DNA from: Methanothrix harundinacea
GTDB taxonomy: Archaea > Halobacteriota > Methanosarcinia > Methanotrichales > Methanotrichaceae
Length of the DNA: 64,000 nucleotides
Direction of reading: 5' to 3'
Assembly: GCA_002506535.1 (NCBI GenBank)
Contig: DAXT01000025.1
Coordinates: 79,031-143,030 of the forward strand
Notes under the pieces: generated by a model
Databases searched by the model: none
The model's input: only the letters and a program-made list of their open reading frames with translations
Told to the model about the DNA's origin: nothing
Shown here: piece by piece, positions 61,356 to 64,000 of the stretch
How positions within the stretch are numbered: the first letter of the stretch is position 1
Layout: the number at the start of each line of letters is the position of its first letter
Made by a program: the position numbers and the translations under genes

Positions 61356-62255
61356 ATGAACCGATCCCAGATACTGACGACGGCGCTGCTCTTTGCAGCT
61401 ATGATCTCCTCAGCCTGTGCCGCCTCATACACCTTCGGGGTAGACAACGTCACCGACGGCTCCTCCTTCTGGATCCACCGCCAGAGCGCAACCATGAAGC
61501 TCGACCTCGCCACCTCGGTGGAGGGGGATATCGGACCGATAGCCGTCACCCCGGCGGGCAGGGTCCTCTCCCCCTTCCTCTCTGGCTTTGCCGACCTTGC
61601 CGCCAACGACGTCCGCCTCCGGGAGAGGACGGCGGCCCTCCAGGGGACCTACAGCTCCGAGGGGGTGATATCCCTCCGCTCCGAGGCCGAGGCCGACGTC
61701 AACAGGACGTACTTCAAGCCCGCAGGAAGCGACGTCTGGACGATCACCCTAGAGGAGAACTGGCCGGTGACCCTCAACGCATCCAAAACCCTCGACTACG
61801 TCGGAGAGATGATCAACGACCGGGACGCATCGGGAAATAACGGCGACTGCGTCGGTGGAAGCTTCCTCTACAACACCGAGCTATCTCGGGAGAGGAACGT
61901 CGCCATGAGGCTGGACCGGCTCAACGCCACCGTCATCGCCACGAAGGATACCATCGTCAGCGCCGACGTATTCCCCACCAGGTCTACCGTCTACGATACG
62001 CGGTCCCACTCCACGGGGATCGCAGACCTCAGGTACCGGCAGACCGACTCCAGGGGCGAACTCATCAACCTCGGCGAGGAGAGGTACTCCGGAACCTACG
62101 ACATAACGAGGAAGGTCGAGATGGTCCTGGTCGAGACGAACGAGACAGAAGAGATCGACTGGCTCGCCTGCTGCGTCGGAGGGTGCGACGAGATCGACCC
62201 CTGTCAGATGGCGTCGTGGGGTGAGGAAGGAGTATTCGACTGCGCATGCCGGTAG
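61356..62255 (+). CDS. secreted protein of unknown function
   Basis: 299 residues. Residues 1-22 are a signal peptide (MNRSQILTTALLFAAMISSA), followed by a beta-rich mature domain (about 25-270) without tandem repeats and a C-terminal cysteine-rich tail (LACCVGGCDEIDPC ... CACR). ATG 61356 is 8 nt after GGAG; TTG 61350 is less likely. It lies between two related Gly/Ser-rich surface genes and may belong to the same surface cluster, though it shows no sequence similarity to them that I can see. Confidence 0.75.
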   Translation: MNRSQILTTALLFAAMISSACAASYTFGVDNVTDGSSFWIHRQSATMKLDLATSVEGDIGPIAVTPAGRVLSPFLSGFADLAANDVRLRERTAALQGTYSSEGVISLRSEAEADVNRTYFKPAGSDVWTITLEENWPVTLNASKTLDYVGEMINDRDASGNNGDCVGGSFLYNTELSRERNVAMRLDRLNATVIATKDTIVSADVFPTRSTVYDTRSHSTGIADLRYRQTDSRGELINLGEERYSGTYDITRKVEMVLVETNETEEIDWLACCVGGCDEIDPCQMASWGEEGVFDCACR

Positions 62256-62731
62256 AGGGGAGAGGTCGGCCCCTCTCCAACTTTTCTATCACTTCGGGCC
62301 AGGATGGCGACATAAAGGGCCGATCGGGATCTCCAGACGGATCTGCTCCATCTCCCGGGTCTTTCGAGCATAGGAGCTACGCATTATTATATTTTACAAA
62401 ATGTTCATTCCTTCGGACGCCGAGATTCTGCGCCCCAGCGGGCTATCGTCCGATCGCGCCGCTCAGGTTCCTCATTCCAACTGGATCTTCGCCTTTTATT
62501 ACGACGGGGTTTGGGCCTTCGATCGCATCCCGCGGCTGATGAACGAGCTGATAATCCGGATCAATTAATCAGGACTAGCATAAGTGGAGTCCCTTTAATA
62601 TACCTAAATATGGCTTCTATCGTTCAGCCTCATCATTTTGGTTTTTCATATCTGATTAATATATATAAGTATGTGAATTGTATATCTCGTTCGTGATATT
62701 TTATCAATTTGTTAGAAAGGCTTATCTATGA
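62256..62731. other. intergenic region upstream of the last surface gene
   Basis: No gene recognised between 62256 and 62840. The first third has moderate GC, the rest is A/T-rich (runs like ATATATAAGTATG near 62660) and contains several possible TATA elements. It is followed by the 19-bp-period array. Confidence 0.5.
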
Positions 62732-62826
62732 ACATAGGTCTTAATGGCGAGCATAAGTTATTGTGCTGAGCATAAATGTTAACGATGTGCATAAGATCTG
62801 ATGCTTAGCATAAGTACAGCTATCTG
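62732..62826. repeat. five units with a fixed 19-bp period, core GCATAA
   Basis: GCATAA occurs at 62751, 62770, 62789 and 62808, and a diverged copy ACATAG at 62732. All are separated by exactly 19 bp, close to two helical turns. The bases between are not conserved. The last unit ends about 15 nt before the proposed CTG start of the surface gene, which suggests a cooperative binding site. Confidence 0.8.
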
Positions 62827-62840
62827 ATGGAGGGAGATCT

Positions 62841-64000
62841 CTGTCCCGATCATATCGGTTGATCATATCGATAACTTGTCTTCTCATTTTTCAGGGAGCT
62901 TATGCCATCGACATGCATTTCACAGCCAGCGATGGCGGCGGCAGGAGCGTCAGCATCTGGGACCACTACGAAGTCGACGACGGCGTCTGTGTCGGCGGCC
63001 AGACCTCAGCGAGCTTCAAAGATGGATTGACCATCAACGATATGAGGAAGATCTCGGGGCCCGGCGACATATACGCCGTCCAGGGATACTCCGGGAGCGG
63101 CGGCTACGCGGGCGCGAGCTACATTTATGCCCGGGATGCTTCGCATACCCTGGCCCTCGGATCCGCCCATCTCACCCCCGGAGCCCTGGGGGTCGTCCAG
63201 GACGTCTCCATCCACGACGCCGAGGTTAGCGCCGTCGTCTCCAAGGGGAGCCTCGGCGGACGGGGGGCGATGCAGCACGCCTCGGTGATGGACGGCTCCA
63301 TGGATTCGAGGCAGACGATCGATATCGACGGAGCGATCGCCACATCCCAGGATACACAGATGGCGGGGTTCCTTCCGACGGCCTTCGGGACCGCAGGGTA
63401 CATGGACTTCAACCAGGGGCCCGGGACATTGAAGATCCGGGGTGAGGGGGCCGGCGTTGCCGTATCCTCCATTGACCTCCTCGACGGCATATCGGAGATA
63501 GACTGCAACCTCGCTGCGGGAACCGGGAACAGCGCCTGGGCCTACGGCGATATCAGATCGGCGACTAGCGACCTTGGGGCCGTCGGCGCCGGAGCCGGCG
63601 CCGGCAGAGTCAACCTCGACGCCGACTTTTCCGGCGGGATCCAGGGGCTGTACATAGACGGTTATGGCGAAGCCGCTGGTGCGGGGATCGGTGCCATCGG
63701 TGTGGATAACCAGATCAAAGGTACCCTGGAAGCCCGGACCGGAGATGCCGGAACGGCTGCCTACGGCAGAGGTATCGAGGCATCCAACAGAAAAGGAACC
63801 GTGGTGGCAGCCGCAGCCGCCGGAGGCCTCGGCGGGCTCGTCGACCTCCAGAACGGTTTCATCGGCGGCGGCGCGGAGGCCGCTGGCGTGGGTGTCCTGG
63901 CTGAAGGCCGCAGAAACCTGATCGAAAGCGACGTCCTGGCCGCAGGGATCGGATTCTATGGAACCGACGCCTACGGCGAGGGTATCAAGGCCTCCAACAG
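62841..64000 (+). CDS. Gly/Ala-rich surface protein, 3' end outside the window, proposed CTG start
   Basis: The frame is open from 62841 to the window edge (386 complete codons) and continues. CTG 62841 begins 6 nt after GGAGGG and gives a signal peptide ((M)SRSYRLIISITCLLIFQG then AYA); no ATG, GTG or better TTG precedes it, and the alternative TTG 62859 has no Shine-Dalgarno. The mature sequence is a Gly/Ala/Asp-rich series of beta strands with partly repeating AYGRGIEASN and AYGEGIKASN units near the end, like a beta-helix or surface repeat protein. Confidence 0.68.
   Translation, partial: MSRSYRLIISITCLLIFQGAYAIDMHFTASDGGGRSVSIWDHYEVDDGVCVGGQTSASFKDGLTINDMRKISGPGDIYAVQGYSGSGGYAGASYIYARDASHTLALGSAHLTPGALGVVQDVSIHDAEVSAVVSKGSLGGRGAMQHASVMDGSMDSRQTIDIDGAIATSQDTQMAGFLPTAFGTAGYMDFNQGPGTLKIRGEGAGVAVSSIDLLDGISEIDCNLAAGTGNSAWAYGDIRSATSDLGAVGAGAGAGRVNLDADFSGGIQGLYIDGYGEAAGAGIGAIGVDNQIKGTLEARTGDAGTAAYGRGIEASNRKGTVVAAAAAGGLGGLVDLQNGFIGGGAEAAGVGVLAEGRRNLIESDVLAAGIGFYGTDAYGEGIKASN

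Noticed and set aside
62876..63229. 117-codon plus-strand frame at the end of the window
   Set aside because: Arg/His-rich and in another frame from the long open surface-protein frame, which shares signal and N-terminal sequence with the gene at 60363.

Overview
The window looks like chromosome of a high-GC methanogenic archaeon, most likely a Methanothrix (Methanosaeta)-type member of the Methanosarcinales/Methanotrichales. This is inferred from gene content: a beta-RFAP synthase (methanopterin pathway), DUF2111, membrane LonB, a two-domain CDC48 ATPase, a GHMP-type archaeal shikimate kinase, ArvABC, TldD, an AglJ-like glycosyltransferase, inositol-1-phosphate synthase, and many exported TPR and Gly/Ser-rich surface proteins. 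Promoters are archaeal (TATA boxes, some apparently leaderless), and GTG/TTG starts are common. I saw no rRNA, tRNA or CRISPR array.

Layout. 0-7.2 kb: nucleotide-sugar supply. Three plus-strand genes (WbpD-, WbpB- and WbpA-like) fit synthesis of a UDP-2,3-diacetamido-uronic acid. They face glmS and two tandem GlmU-like bifunctional enzymes; a GlmM-like mutase and an AglJ-like glycosyltransferase lie at 52-55 kb. 7.2-16 kb: protein quality control (TldD, LonB, CDC48 with an ArsR-type regulator, a CorC-like membrane protein, HtpX). 16-21.6 kb: two exported TPR proteins separated by five 47-bp tandem repeats. 21.7-27.4 kb: GNAT, DUF2111, argG, a radical SAM protein, the arvABC operon and a 50-residue protein. 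27.5-35.5 kb: a divergent thioredoxin-like lipoprotein and a Ser-substituted rhodanese, two SLC13 permeases (one frameshifted), a parvulin and a REC-GAF-PAS-PAS protein. 35.9-46 kb: lipid, aromatic and cofactor metabolism (inositol-1-P synthase, prephenate dehydratase, class II HMG-CoA reductase, a DUF98-RFAP synthase fusion, M42 peptidase, UspA proteins, purE, chorismate mutase, shikimate kinase).

46-51.5 kb is an accessory patch. It holds a geranylgeranyl-reductase-like gene and a decayed copy of its 5' end, HicBA, an AT-rich two-gene module (methyltransferase plus unknown protein), a broken DUF1016 gene, a 9-bp repeat array and MntA-HepT. 51.6-58.8 kb: rlmE, glmM, the glycosyltransferase and a formate dehydrogenase FdhA in translational overlap with two sulfhydrogenase-type electron-transfer subunits. 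58.9-64 kb: four secreted or surface proteins. Two of them share a conserved Shine-Dalgarno site followed by CTG at the apparent start of the signal peptide, and the last is preceded by a 19-bp-period repeat array and runs off the window.

Most worth follow-up: the possible CTG starts with the phased repeat array, the AT-rich module abutting a decayed DUF1016 gene and toxin-antitoxin genes, the FdhA-HydB-HydG-like complex in a presumed acetoclast, the DUF98-RFAP fusion, and two small genes (50 and 38 residues).
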